Shown here piece after piece: positions 7,323 through 15,488 of a stretch of 25,149 nt of DNA. The translations under genes and the position numbers were made by a program. The DNA is taken from assembly GCA_030672545.1 (NCBI GenBank), contig DAOVGF010000060.1, positions 1 to 25,149 on the forward strand, given 5' to 3'. Position 1 is the first letter of the stretch; each line of letters starts with the position of its first letter. The notes below the pieces were generated by a model. That model saw only the letters and a list, made by a program, of their open reading frames with translations. It searched no databases and was not told the origin of the DNA. This DNA comes from Candidatus Aerophobota bacterium (lineage in GTDB: Bacteria > Aerophobota > Aerophobia > Aerophobales > Aerophobaceae).

Positions 7323-8009
7323 ATGATTCTAAACCAGACCGAATTAATTTCTTCTTACCGGGAAATCCTCAGGCTTTTTCGCCAGTACCTGGAGAAAAAG
7401 CTAAAGATCGAGCCAGAATCCTCTTATCCGGCACTGACTCAGGATAAAAGCGCTCTCTTAAAACAACTGGCGACTCAGGCACTTAAATGCCAGAAATGCT
7501 CGCTTTACCGGACTCGAACGAATTTAGTCTTTGGCGGGGGAAACGCCAATGCTCAGCTTATGCTGGTAGGGGAAGCTCCTGGGAGAGAGGAAGATCTGCG
7601 AGGAGTACCATTTGTAGGAGCGGCCGGGAAACTACTGGAGGAGTCCTTTAAGATAAATAGCCTTTCTCGAGCAGAGGTATACATTGCTAACATTTTAAAG
7701 TGCCGTCCCCCCAATAATCGGAATCCCCAACCGGAAGAAATTTCTGCTTGTCTTCCTTATCTTAAAAGGCAAATTGAGATAATCCACCCCCGCATCATCT
7801 GTACTCTGGGGAAATTTGCTACCCAGATCCTTTTAAACCGCTGGGAGAAAATCACCGATCTACGAGGAAAAGTATATCTTTATGAAAAAGACGTATACCT
7901 TATTCCTACCTTTCACCCGGCTGCCTGTATTTACAGGTCTGGATGGAAAAATACATTCATCAGTGACCTTAAGCTGGTTAGAGAAAAACTAAAAGGAGTC
8001 AAAGAATGA
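7323..8009 (+). CDS. Family 4 uracil-DNA glycosylase (4Fe-4S)
   Basis: 228-residue enzyme that removes uracil from DNA in base-excision repair; the family is typical of thermophiles. Four cysteines in the family pattern (C56, C59, C127, C143) should hold a 4Fe-4S cluster. The active-site motif GEAPGREED is at 83-91, the KCRPPNNRNP loop at 126-135 and the second motif HPA at 198-200. The first 45 residues form a predicted helical extension that some members lack. Short bacterial members can also be annotated as a phage polymerase-related domain. The stop overlaps the start of the SecD-like gene as ATGA. The ribosome site is weak (AAGG about 12 bases upstream of ATG 7323). Confidence 0.93.
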   Translation: MILNQTELISSYREILRLFRQYLEKKLKIEPESSYPALTQDKSALLKQLATQALKCQKCSLYRTRTNLVFGGGNANAQLMLVGEAPGREEDLRGVPFVGAAGKLLEESFKINSLSRAEVYIANILKCRPPNNRNPQPEEISACLPYLKRQIEIIHPRIICTLGKFATQILLNRWEKITDLRGKVYLYEKDVYLIPTFHPAACIYRSGWKNTFISDLKLVREKLKGVKE

Positions 8010-8827
8010 AATATCTGGTTACTTCAATTTTAATCGTTTTCTTAGTGGGTATGTTAGTTCCAACAATCCAGGCCAACTTGACAAGTCTTGAATTCTATCT
8101 CGAATGGGAACAAAGCCAGGTTGATGAAGATAAAGCTCTAACATTAAGATTCAGAGATTCCGAAAAGACCATCTTGGTGGAGCCAACCCCTTTTTTGACC
8201 GAAGATGATATTGATAAAGCCGAACTAATTTTTATGAAAGATAGAGCCGGGGAAGTAGGAATCCGAGTCTTTTTCCAAAGTGAAGCGGCGGCTCTTTTGG
8301 AGAAGATAACCTCCGAGAACATAGGTAGAAAACTGGTGGTTAGCCTGAACGGGCAGATAATCTCTGCACCAGTGATAATGAGCCAAGTCTCGGGAGGAGC
8401 GGCCGTAGTTCGAGCAAAGTTTTCTCTGGGAGAAGCTAAAACAGTTGCTGATAAATTAAACCAAGGAGGAATGCCTACCCGAGTAGATTATCAAAGCGCT
8501 TATGAGATTATCTTAAACGCCAAACAGTTGGGCTATTACATATTTATCAATCGACCTATGGCCAGGCTTTCTCCTGAGGAGGCCAAGGGAGTAGAAGAGA
8601 TGTTGGGGAGGGTCTGTCTCAATGCCATTGCTGTGGTAGACGAATGTATGGTGATCAATCCCAGCGATGAAAGAAATGCCAATTTACTCCTGGTGCAGGC
8701 AGTTCTTTATCAGTATCTCAACCAGAGAGAGTCGGCCAAGAAGTCTCTGGAGAAAATAATTGATGATTTTCCCAACAGTAAAGTCGCTAGTCAAGCCTGG
8801 GAAATTATGAGGAAAGAGTTCAAGTAA
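8006..8827 (+). CDS. Exported stand-alone SecD P1-head-like protein
   Basis: 273 residues with an N-terminal signal peptide (about 1-23, ending near IQA). Residues 55-160 match the extracytoplasmic P1 head of SecD: the stretch SENIGRKLVVSLNGQIISAP (103-122) and the GGAAVVRAKFSLGEAKTVADKL region after it, ending NQGGMP. SecD itself has six transmembrane segments and the DXXGG-type motif; none of these follow here, so this is not a translocase subunit. The C-terminal 60 residues are helical and resemble a TPR-like pair (LLVQAVLYQYLNQRESAKKS, then SKVASQAW). Two cysteines, C204 and C214, flank a hydrophobic strand. It is coupled to the UDG gene by an ATGA overlap. Role unknown; probably a periplasmic or lipid-facing binding module. 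Confidence 0.75.
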   Translation: MKYLVTSILIVFLVGMLVPTIQANLTSLEFYLEWEQSQVDEDKALTLRFRDSEKTILVEPTPFLTEDDIDKAELIFMKDRAGEVGIRVFFQSEAAALLEKITSENIGRKLVVSLNGQIISAPVIMSQVSGGAAVVRAKFSLGEAKTVADKLNQGGMPTRVDYQSAYEIILNAKQLGYYIFINRPMARLSPEEAKGVEEMLGRVCLNAIAVVDECMVINPSDERNANLLLVQAVLYQYLNQRESAKKSLEKIIDDFPNSKVASQAWEIMRKEFK

Positions 8828-8948
8828 AAGCTGCTTTTAGTTCTGCAGATTTCAATTTGGCAGTTCTCAATTTGCTGCAAGAACTCCCTACTCATTCAGG
8901 ATTTGGGCTATAGGACTATACTTAGCCGAAGTATGTTTCCAATCTCAT

Positions 8949-9611
8949 CTAAGCTATCTTTTCCATTTCTAGAAAACTACCGTAGCAAATCAGATTATCT
9001 CCCACCCGGAGTTTATGATTCCCCCTGGGTGCCAGAATTTTTTCCTTGTCTCGTTCAATAGCCAAAACCAGGATCTTTTCTTTGCCCAAATCAGAATTGG
9101 CCAATGTCCTTCCCACACAAGATGAATCTTCATTCAGGGTAACCTCAGCTAGGCCGAAGTCTTGCCCGAGATCAAGTATCTGCCCGATGCTTCTCTTCCG
9201 GAGCTTAAACTTCTCCTGAAGTTTAAGCTCTATTTTCTTGGATAGAAAACGGGCCAGCCTGGTGTGAGTAGCCATTCTGAATATCAGGTAAAGGGCTATT
9301 ATGAGAACGATGAACCTCAAGACGGCCCAGAGAGAAGTTATGTTGAAAAAGGAAGAAACCAGTCCGGCCATTACTACTACCAGCCCGGCATTTCCTGTTA
9401 TCATGAGAATAGAGACTATTCGGCGCCTCATTGGATGACTGAGTATGCACTCTGACTCTCTGGTGGTGAAGCCTGTACCGGTAAGAGCGGAAAGAGCCTG
9501 AAAGTTTGCAGTTTGCTCATCAAGACCGGTGAGCCTGAGAGCTACCGCAGCTACCTTTCTTACTATAACATTGGCAAATACCACCACGATCACCAAGATG
9601 ATTCCACCCAT
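8949..9611 (-). CDS. Membrane protein with TrkA-C (RCK_C) domain
   Basis: 220 residues. The N-terminus is a transmembrane helix (3-20), followed by the conserved segment TANFQALSALTGTGFTTRES (34-53), two more hydrophobic segments (66-88 and 94-112), a basic helical linker, and a C-terminal TrkA_C ligand-binding domain (about 147-218, GQDFGLAEVTLNEDSSCVGR to the end). TrkA_C domains bind small ligands, including c-di-AMP in Firmicutes, and gate ion transporters. Homologues with this layout are common but not assigned to a transport activity. AGGAGG lies eight bases before the ATG. The gene stands 114 bases downstream of the MFS gene on the same strand. A 13-bp perfect hairpin lies within the coding sequence at 9201-9230. 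Confidence 0.8.
   Translation of the reverse strand: MGGIILVIVVVFANVIVRKVAAVALRLTGLDEQTANFQALSALTGTGFTTRESECILSHPMRRRIVSILMITGNAGLVVVMAGLVSSFFNITSLWAVLRFIVLIIALYLIFRMATHTRLARFLSKKIELKLQEKFKLRKRSIGQILDLGQDFGLAEVTLNEDSSCVGRTLANSDLGKEKILVLAIERDKEKILAPRGNHKLRVGDNLICYGSFLEMEKIA
9201..9230. repeat. 13-bp perfect hairpin inside TrkA-C gene
   Basis: GAGCTTAAACTTC (9201-9213), loop TCCT, GAAGTTTAAGCTC (9218-9230). On the plus strand TATTTTCTT follows, so it resembles a rho-independent terminator for transcription entering antisense from the UDG/SecD-like side. On the coding strand it encodes part of the charged linker ELKLQEKFKLRK. Confidence 0.65.
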
Positions 9612-9639
9612 TAGATAAACCTCCTAATTCGATTATTCA

Positions 9640-9684
9640 GCTTTTTCAATTAGCCGACTCTCTGATCTTGGGCGAAGAAAAAGC
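9640..9684. repeat. 8-bp inverted repeat between MFS and TrkA-C genes
   Basis: GCTTTTTC (9640-9647) and GAAAAAGC (9677-9684) are perfect inverted arms with a 29-base loop, in the 114-bp gap between two minus-strand genes. It could form a hairpin in the mRNA leader of the TrkA-C gene, but the loop is long. I see no other feature in this gap besides the ribosome site. Confidence 0.35.
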
Positions 9685-9725
9685 ACCAATAGAGATAAGT
9701 CAAGGCAAAAGAAGACCCCCTGAAA

Positions 9726-11210
9726 CTATTTACTTTTCCGTTCTCTACGAGTATAGAGAGCAATGGGAAGATAGACAAGTTGGGATAGACCTCCTACGCT
9801 GGAGATATTTCTAATTGTCCTTCGAGTCTCACTGAGAAATTCTCGATAGACCACCTTTTTGGGCACCTCCCCTTTTTCCTGAACAAGAGAAAGACGATGC
9901 AGAGCATAAAGTCCCAGGATGAAGGCAGCAAAGAAGAGAAAATCCAATCCTTTAAAACTCAACAAATAAGCTGTCCACCCTCCCTCAGAGGCGAGCCAGC
10001 GAAAAGTGAGAGAGAGTTCCATAAAAACCAATATATCGGCAAGTAGCCCTCCCAGGATAGGGCCAACTGCCATACCCAATGAGACCAAGGCCCCGTTGAC
10101 GGCCAGGTATGCAGTACTATTGGCCGGAGGGGCTAATTTCAAGACGATATTATAGGAGGCGATAGAGACTCCTGCAATGGCAATTCCCGCAAAGACGTGG
10201 ATAAGAACCAGAAGCGGGAAGGTAGCCGCATATATTTCCGGGAGAGTAGTAAAAGGCCAGGCAATGACACAAATGAGTAAGAGTATCCCGCTCACCTGCA
10301 TTACCGATTTGTTGGAGAATTTATCGGTCAGAGGACCCCAGATCCGAAGGAACAGCACATGAAAAAGCTGGCTGATTACTGAGAGGATCATCACCGTGCT
10401 TAGAGAGAGATGTATTCGCTTGAGCATGTAGACAACAAAGAAAGGGACGGCAAAATTGAAAGCAATAGCCCAGGGGATAGTGAATTTTAACATCTTCCTG
10501 AAATTTTCATCCTTGAAAGGCGTATTTATTGTTTTCCAGACAGAAACTTTTTCCCGGGGTTTTTCCATTTGAGGTTCCGGGGCCGCTCGCAGTGCCAAAA
10601 TACTACCAAGACCAAATCCGAAGGCAATAAGAAACAGGACCGAGTAGCCAAAAGTTGCCTGGGCAGGAAACCGAACCTTCCAAAAATCAATAAATCGTCC
10701 AGCTACCAGAGCTATGGGCATTGCCAGAGCCAAACCCAAGGTCATCCGTCTGGAAAAATATCTACCACGGGTTTCCATCGGTACCAGGTCTCTCATCCAG
10801 GAACTCCAGGCACAAGTAGAGAAAGCAGCAATAGCTCCCGAGAGAAAAATGCCCATAATGAGCACGGAAATCCCCAAAGGCCTAAAAACCAGGGGAATCA
10901 GGGCAAAGACTAACAGCCAGGCTCGGGAAACAAGAGATCCCAAAATGGAGATGAGCTTGCGTCTTCCAACTCTTTCAATCACGAGCGCAGCCGGAATCTG
11001 AAATATGTTTCCCAAAAAAGGGCCAGCGGCTAAGAGCCCAATAATCAAGTTAGATGCCCCCAAAAGCAAGGCAAAAGCAATCATAAAGGCTCCGCCTGAC
11101 AGGCTGACCATAACTTGAGACGCCATTCCATCATAAAGAATATATCTTAAGCCCCTTTCTCGCTCCTGGGGACTCATTTGGTCATTCATTTTCTCTTCAG
11201 CCATTATCAT
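9726..11210 (-). CDS. MFS transporter
   Basis: 494-residue major facilitator superfamily permease with about 12 hydrophobic segments. The family's loop 2-3 motif appears as ERVGRRK near residue 79, preceded by the helix GLLAAGPFLGNIFQIPAALV. A cytoplasmic loop of about 40 residues (EPQMEKPREKVSVWKTINTP) separates the two six-helix bundles. The C-terminus is a basic cytoplasmic tail of about 45 residues. Substrate cannot be read. The start could be ATG 11210 or ATG 11204; GAGAG upstream is a weak ribosome site that fits either. It follows the RseC-like gene on the same strand after 121 bases. Confidence 0.87.
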   Translation of the reverse strand: MIMAEEKMNDQMSPQERERGLRYILYDGMASQVMVSLSGGAFMIAFALLLGASNLIIGLLAAGPFLGNIFQIPAALVIERVGRRKLISILGSLVSRAWLLVFALIPLVFRPLGISVLIMGIFLSGAIAAFSTCAWSSWMRDLVPMETRGRYFSRRMTLGLALAMPIALVAGRFIDFWKVRFPAQATFGYSVLFLIAFGFGLGSILALRAAPEPQMEKPREKVSVWKTINTPFKDENFRKMLKFTIPWAIAFNFAVPFFVVYMLKRIHLSLSTVMILSVISQLFHVLFLRIWGPLTDKFSNKSVMQVSGILLLICVIAWPFTTLPEIYAATFPLLVLIHVFAGIAIAGVSIASYNIVLKLAPPANSTAYLAVNGALVSLGMAVGPILGGLLADILVFMELSLTFRWLASEGGWTAYLLSFKGLDFLFFAAFILGLYALHRLSLVQEKGEVPKKVVYREFLSETRRTIRNISSVGGLSQLVYLPIALYTRRERKSK

Positions 11211-11331
11211 ACTCTCAGGAAGAATTCGCTTTCAAGTGTTCTCTTAGATAATTTTGATTTCCCCAACCGTAGCTAAAGCTCTGGAGACAACGATAATCAC
11301 GGGCAGTTTTCATTTTGTAGAGCAACTTCTT

Positions 11332-11763
11332 CTATTTATCCAGAATCTTGACTATGCGGATCTGAAACTCTTCTTTTTTCCGGCTTTTTTTACCGAGCAG
11401 ATAAAGCGTAACCAAAGAGATCCCAAAGAAAATACCCCCCGTGACTGCGGAATAAACCTGACGGTGAGTGAGAAGGTCACCGAGAATTGCTCCGGTGAGC
11501 AACATCCCCATTGGAAAAAGGAAGAGAAGAAGGATCCCGGTGACGAGCTTACCTCTCTCCATTTCAATAAGAACCCTATCCCCCACCTTTGCTCCGGACT
11601 CATTTACCACTTCAATCCATCTTTCCCCTTTTTCGCCTGCGAGTCGGCAAATGCTGGCCCCTGGACAGCTAAAGCAAGCATTCCCCGAAGGAGAAATCTC
11701 TACCTTTGCCTTATGGCCCCAGGTTTGAATAACTTTCCCTTGCTCCCGCGTTCTATCTTGCAA
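11332..11763 (-). CDS. RseC/SoxR-reducing-system family membrane protein
   Basis: 143 residues of the RseC/MucC family, linked elsewhere to the Rnf/Rsx electron-transfer complex. An N-terminal beta-rich domain opens with EQGKVIQTWGHKAKVEI, then the cysteine cluster C30-x2-C33-x5-C39 (ACFSCPGASICR), which may hold metal or act in redox; the usual family has four cysteines here, so one may be missing. Two transmembrane helices follow (about 74-94 and 102-121), ending in a basic tail. The start is TTG, with AGAGG about six bases upstream; the ATG just before it is out of frame. No rnf/rsx genes are within the window. Confidence 0.82.
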   Translation of the reverse strand: MQDRTREQGKVIQTWGHKAKVEISPSGNACFSCPGASICRLAGEKGERWIEVVNESGAKVGDRVLIEMERGKLVTGILLLFLFPMGMLLTGAILGDLLTHRQVYSAVTGGIFFGISLVTLYLLGKKSRKKEEFQIRIVKILDK

Positions 11764-11784
11764 ACATTACCTCTTCTTCGGCTT

Positions 11785-11812
11785 CGGTCAAAATGAAAAG
11801 GCCGATATCGCC
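11785..11812 (-). terminator. Candidate terminator of the methyltransferase/ATP-grasp gene
   Basis: On the minus strand GGCGATATCGGCC (one bulged base) is followed by TTTTCATTTTG. It sits 23 bases past the stop of the fusion gene and before the RseC-like gene. The stem is short, so confidence is moderate. Confidence 0.4.
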
Positions 11813-11834
11813 ATCTTTTGAGTTCCCCTAAGAG

Positions 11835-13841
11835 TCAAATCTTCTTTCCTGACAACAGTCCTGGTTTTCGTGTCTTCACTGCCTCCGTTTGGTTTTTCTC
11901 AAATGTAGTCTGCTCCAAAAGTCCCAATCTTTGTTCAGCAGCCTGCAAGATCATCTTCAGTAGTTCAACATAGGTAATTCCAGCAATTTTTGCCATTTTT
12001 GCAAGATGTCCATCCCAGCACCAGCCCGGATTGGGATTTACCTCAAGAAGTTTTGGGTTGTCTCCAGCGTCAAGTCTCCAATCAAAACGGGCATAATCCC
12101 GACACTCTAACCTCTCAAACAGTTTTAGGCACCATTCTACGATAAGTCCCTTCGTCTCGTCTGGTAGTTCAGCAGTAACTGATTTGATCTTCCAGTAGGG
12201 TGAGTCTGGACACCACTTTGCCTCATAGCCACAGATTCTGGGGAGTTCCGCTGGCAACATGGAATAATCTTCCTCGATAATAGGCAGAACTGTATAAGAG
12301 TCAGAGGGATTCCCTATTATCCCCACGCTAAGGTCTTTTCCCGTAAGGAATTCTTCGATAAGAATAGGTTTGCCATAGCCGAATTTCTCTCGTATTTCTG
12401 AAATAGAATTCAAAAGTCCCTCAAAATTGTTGGCCATACTTCTTTGGGTAATTCCAAAACTGGCATCGCCAAAGTTGGGCTTAATGATCGCAGGAAAATC
12501 AAACGGCAGTTCAAAGGCTACATCTTCCGGCTTGATAAAAAAGGCTTCTGGTACAGGAATTCCCATTTCTTTGGCAATGCCACGTACCAGGGATTTGTCA
12601 TAGCAGCAAGCAAGACATTGAGGTCCCCCGCCGGTGTACGGAATATCCAGGCTTTCCATTAGGGCGGGCAGGTGGAGTTCTTTTCGGGGGTCGTTATTGT
12701 ACCCCTCATCGCAGAGATTAAAGACCAAGTTCCCTTTTCCTACCAGTTTTCTCAAGTCTTGAATAATAGTACTGTGATTATCCAGGTAGGTAAACCGGTA
12801 ATTTTTCAGTTCTCTCAGGGCTGTCTTCAATTGATCAATGGTAAAGAAATCGTCATCGTCAAAAATGGAGTAAGGCTTCAAAGGATCGGACTTCCTCGGG
12901 TCTCCCAAGATCACCACCGCGTTTCTGGCTACTTCTTTCGTTTTTCTCCTAATAGGTGTCCAATCTTTTCTTGCTCTGGTTGTAAGAATGATACGTCGTT
13001 CCATCATACCTAAGTCCTGATTTCGTCGGGAATTAGGAGTAAACTCTCCCTGAAAAGTAATATCACTAAAGCCTGCTTCTTTCATAAGTTTGGTTAAACC
13101 TTCCTTAGTATAAAGCCTTTCTGCATAAAACTGATCTGCAATCACCCCCTTGTGTACGTGGCTAACAACTTCTCTTGATATGAGACGCTGCCCATCGAGA
13201 GAAAGAGAGCGCTCCCGGCAAACAAAATGTTTCTTATCTGTCCATTCCCATGACCGAGGTTGGAAATGTTCTCTCAAGTATTCGCTGTCTGCAACATCAA
13301 CAATCAATTTACCCCACGGTTTCAACACCCTCAGAACTTCCTTTAGTACTCTCAGATCATCCTGGATGGTCTCAAAATAACCAAAACTGTTTCCCAGGAT
13401 CATAACCACGTCAAAAGTATCGGGTAGATATAGGAGTTTTCTGGCCTCGCCTTCTCTAAATCTAACATTCAACCCCTCTTTCTTAGCAGATAACTTAGCT
13501 TTCTGAATCAGATAACGTGAGCGGTCTAATCCCTCAACATATTTTAGTCCCTTCCTTGCCAATTCCAGAGAGTGGCGTCCTTGTCCACAACATAAGTCTA
13601 AAACCTTATCTTCTGGTGAGAGTCTAAGAATCTTTGAAAAGAAGTCCACTTCTTGGCTAGTGATGTTCTGGTCGTTCACCACATCTGCATCTGTTCTAAG
13701 ATAAAGAGAATTGAAAATGCTTATCCACCATTCCGTGGGGACGTGCTCCTCAAGATTTGAGATAGGTCCCAATGTTCTCCCTTGCTGTTTGATATTTTTT
13801 CTGCGTTGCGTAGGTCTGCCCACGCAGGTTTTCTTATTCAT
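11835..13841 (-). CDS. Fusion: SAM methyltransferase + D-Ala-D-Ala-ligase-like ATP-grasp enzyme
   Basis: 668 residues with two catalytic domains. Residues about 30-290: class I methyltransferase with SAM-binding VLDLCCGQGRHS (80-91), the acidic end of strand 2 in GLDRS (104-108) and FDVVMILGNSFGY (143-155). Residues about 305-640: a D-alanine-D-alanine ligase-like ATP-grasp, with CDEGYNND (377-384), YTGGGP (402-407), ATP-binding K454 in IIKPNFGDASFGI, the IEEFLTGKDLSVGIIGN strand pair (495-511) and Mg ligands D587, E600 and N602 in RFDWR and LLEVNPNPG. All ATP-grasp ligands are present, so it should be active. ATP-grasp ligases activate a carboxylate as acyl phosphate and join it to an amine or hydroxyl. 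Start chosen at ATG 13841, with GAGGAG at 13847-13852; in-frame ATGs at 13844 and 13889 exist. Divergent from the GT gene at 14147. Not a housekeeping ddl, which lacks the methyltransferase. Confidence 0.85.
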   Translation of the reverse strand: MNKKTCVGRPTQRRKNIKQQGRTLGPISNLEEHVPTEWWISIFNSLYLRTDADVVNDQNITSQEVDFFSKILRLSPEDKVLDLCCGQGRHSLELARKGLKYVEGLDRSRYLIQKAKLSAKKEGLNVRFREGEARKLLYLPDTFDVVMILGNSFGYFETIQDDLRVLKEVLRVLKPWGKLIVDVADSEYLREHFQPRSWEWTDKKHFVCRERSLSLDGQRLISREVVSHVHKGVIADQFYAERLYTKEGLTKLMKEAGFSDITFQGEFTPNSRRNQDLGMMERRIILTTRARKDWTPIRRKTKEVARNAVVILGDPRKSDPLKPYSIFDDDDFFTIDQLKTALRELKNYRFTYLDNHSTIIQDLRKLVGKGNLVFNLCDEGYNNDPRKELHLPALMESLDIPYTGGGPQCLACCYDKSLVRGIAKEMGIPVPEAFFIKPEDVAFELPFDFPAIIKPNFGDASFGITQRSMANNFEGLLNSISEIREKFGYGKPILIEEFLTGKDLSVGIIGNPSDSYTVLPIIEEDYSMLPAELPRICGYEAKWCPDSPYWKIKSVTAELPDETKGLIVEWCLKLFERLECRDYARFDWRLDAGDNPKLLEVNPNPGWCWDGHLAKMAKIAGITYVELLKMILQAAEQRLGLLEQTTFEKNQTEAVKTRKPGLLSGKKI

Positions 13842-13943
13842 CATCTCTCCTCGTCTATTTTGCAGGATAGACAACAGCATTGCAGGCATATTCTACCCGG
13901 CAGGAGTTGTTTGAAAATTCGGTAACATTATCCTCTTCAAGAC

Positions 13944-13972
13944 AAATTAAGATAAAGTTCAGTGGTTGTCAA
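13944..13972 (-). promoter_or_regulatory. Promoter for the methyltransferase/ATP-grasp gene
   Basis: On the minus strand TTGACA (13972 to 13967), a 17-bp spacer, then TAATTT (13949 to 13944). It leaves a leader of about 100 bases. Its -35 region lies in an 11-bp sequence repeated in mirror orientation at the promoter of the divergent glycosyltransferase gene. Confidence 0.6.
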
Positions 13973-14057
13973 GTTAGCTTCAGACACTGGACAATAACCA
14001 AATCACCCATCTTGCTCAGGTTCAAGCGTCCCAGATAGACAGAATCCTTGACAACCA
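13963..14057. promoter_or_regulatory. 11-bp inverted repeat shared by divergent promoters
   Basis: TGGTTGTCAAG (13963-13973) and CTTGACAACCA (14047-14057) are perfect reverse complements 73 bp apart, each containing the -35 box of one divergent promoter. The 305-bp gap between the two genes (13842-14146) holds these two promoters and ribosome sites; I see no other gene in it. A common regulator contacting both arms would co-control the two genes. Confidence 0.6.
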
Positions 14058-14075
14058 AAAAACTGTGTGTATACT
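14048..14075 (+). promoter_or_regulatory. Promoter for the Ggs/MGS-like gene
   Basis: TTGACA (14048-14053), 16-bp spacer, TATACT (14070-14075). It gives a leader of about 65 bases before the ATG at 14147. Because this promoter overlaps the longest open frame, the coding start must be further downstream. Confidence 0.75.
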
Positions 14076-14146
14076 CTCCAACCAATAGCTGTGAGGTAGC
14101 CCAATCCCGAACCATTCAGCTATCAAAAACAACAAAGGAGAACGAG

Positions 14147-15475
14147 ATGGAAGATCTTCTGCTCGAAGAGACCAGAGAGAAAATCAGACAAATAGGGCAA
14201 GCAGACATTCTGGTAGGTATCCCCAGTTATAACAATGAGAGAACAATTGGCCGGGTGGTGAGTGCGATTCAATATGGCCTGGCCAAGTACTTTCCCCACC
14301 TTCATGGAGTAATTATCAACTCCGACGGAAATTCCACCGACCGGACCAGATTGATAGTTGAGCAAACCAACGTTTATGACAATCTGGATCTTGTCCTAAT
14401 TAACCATCCCGTTCGACAAGCCAAAAGTTTCGCTACTCCTTACCGCGGCATTCCGGGTAAAGGCAGTGCTTTTAAGGCTATTTTCCAGGTAGCTAAGTAT
14501 TTGGGAGTGAAGGCCTGTATGCTCGTAGACTCAGACTTACGTAGTATTTCCCCCGAATGGGTAGAGCTTCTGGTAGGCCCTATCCTTCACAAATATTATG
14601 ATTATGTAACCCCTTACTATTCCCGACACAAATACGATGGTACCATAACTAACTCTCTTGTTTACCCTCTCACGCGAGCGCTCTACGGAAAAGTAGTGCG
14701 GCAACCGATAGGGGGAGATTTTGGTTTGTCAGGCCGGTTAGCGGAGTTCTATTTGAAAAAAGACGTGTGGGAAGGCGATGTGGCCCGTTACGGTATAGAT
14801 ATCTGGATGACCACTACAGCCATCAATGAGAATTTTAGGATTTGCCAGTCGTTTCTTGGAGCCAAGATCCATGATCCTAAGGATCCCTCGTGCTCTCTGG
14901 GTCCTATGTTCAAGCAGGTAGTGGGAACTTGTTTTTCCCTGATGAGAAAATATCAGGAAAAGTGGAGAAACATCGGATGTGCCCAGTTTGTCCCCACTTA
15001 TGGATTCGATTGTGAGGTTTCACCGGAACCAATTTCCGTAAACACCTCTGGAATGATTGAGGGATTCAGGAAGGGTTGGGCAGCAAATCGGCAGTATTGT
15101 CTGGGCATTCTTCCTGAGGAACGGGTGAAACAAGTGGATAAAATTGCTGGTCAGGAAACTGACAAGTTTGTCTTTCCGGTTCAGTTGTGGATAAGAATCA
15201 TCTACGATTTCGCCCTGGCCTACCGGAACGGTCTGAAGTGGGAACCAAAGGTGAGGGGTAGTCTCTTGGAGTCAATGGTACCTATTTACTTTGGACTAGT
15301 AGCTTCTTTTGTCCGGGAAACGGCTAATTTATCCAATCGAGAAACTGAGCAAGTAATTGAGCAAAATTGCACGGAGTTCCAGAATCTTAAACCCTATCTG
15401 GTGAAGAGGTGGTTTTCAAGCACCAGTGAAATGCCAGAAAAAAGGACAGAAGAAGCAATCGTAACTATTCGTTAG
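14147..15475 (+). CDS. GT-A glycosyltransferase resembling mannosylglycerate/glucosylglycerate synthase
   Basis: 442 residues. Motifs: IPSYNNE (25-31), SDGNSTD (59-65), PGKGS (103-107), metal-binding DSD (128-130), RQPIGGDFGLS (185-195), GID (216-218) and H242 in GAKIHDP. Order and spacing match the single-step mannosylglycerate synthase of Rhodothermus marinus (PGKGD, DAD, EQPLGGE, GID, KAH), an enzyme that glycosylates D-glycerate without a phosphorylated intermediate. A glucosylglycerate synthase (Ggs, ADP-glucose plus D-glycerate) is known from Petrotoga and is the closest functional idea. I see the fold and motifs; donor and acceptor are inference. AAAGGAG at 14134-14140 fixes the ATG at 14147. 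A C-terminal helical domain (about 250-442) follows the catalytic part. Transcribed alone, divergent from the methyltransferase/ATP-grasp fusion; an ABC remnant begins 13 bases after its stop. Confidence 0.8.
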   Translation: MEDLLLEETREKIRQIGQADILVGIPSYNNERTIGRVVSAIQYGLAKYFPHLHGVIINSDGNSTDRTRLIVEQTNVYDNLDLVLINHPVRQAKSFATPYRGIPGKGSAFKAIFQVAKYLGVKACMLVDSDLRSISPEWVELLVGPILHKYYDYVTPYYSRHKYDGTITNSLVYPLTRALYGKVVRQPIGGDFGLSGRLAEFYLKKDVWEGDVARYGIDIWMTTTAINENFRICQSFLGAKIHDPKDPSCSLGPMFKQVVGTCFSLMRKYQEKWRNIGCAQFVPTYGFDCEVSPEPISVNTSGMIEGFRKGWAANRQYCLGILPEERVKQVDKIAGQETDKFVFPVQLWIRIIYDFALAYRNGLKWEPKVRGSLLESMVPIYFGLVASFVRETANLSNRETEQVIEQNCTEFQNLKPYLVKRWFSSTSEMPEKRTEEAIVTIR

Positions 15476-15488
15476 AAGAAGTCTTCCT

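Noticed and set aside
11254..11796. 180-residue plus-strand frame opposite the RseC-like gene
   Set aside because: No domain and no ribosome site; the minus-strand frame has the cysteine motif and two membrane helices of a known family.
14048..14146. TTG-initiated extension of the glycosyltransferase gene
   Set aside because: The TTG is the -35 box of a strong promoter, and AAAGGAG sits directly before ATG 14147.
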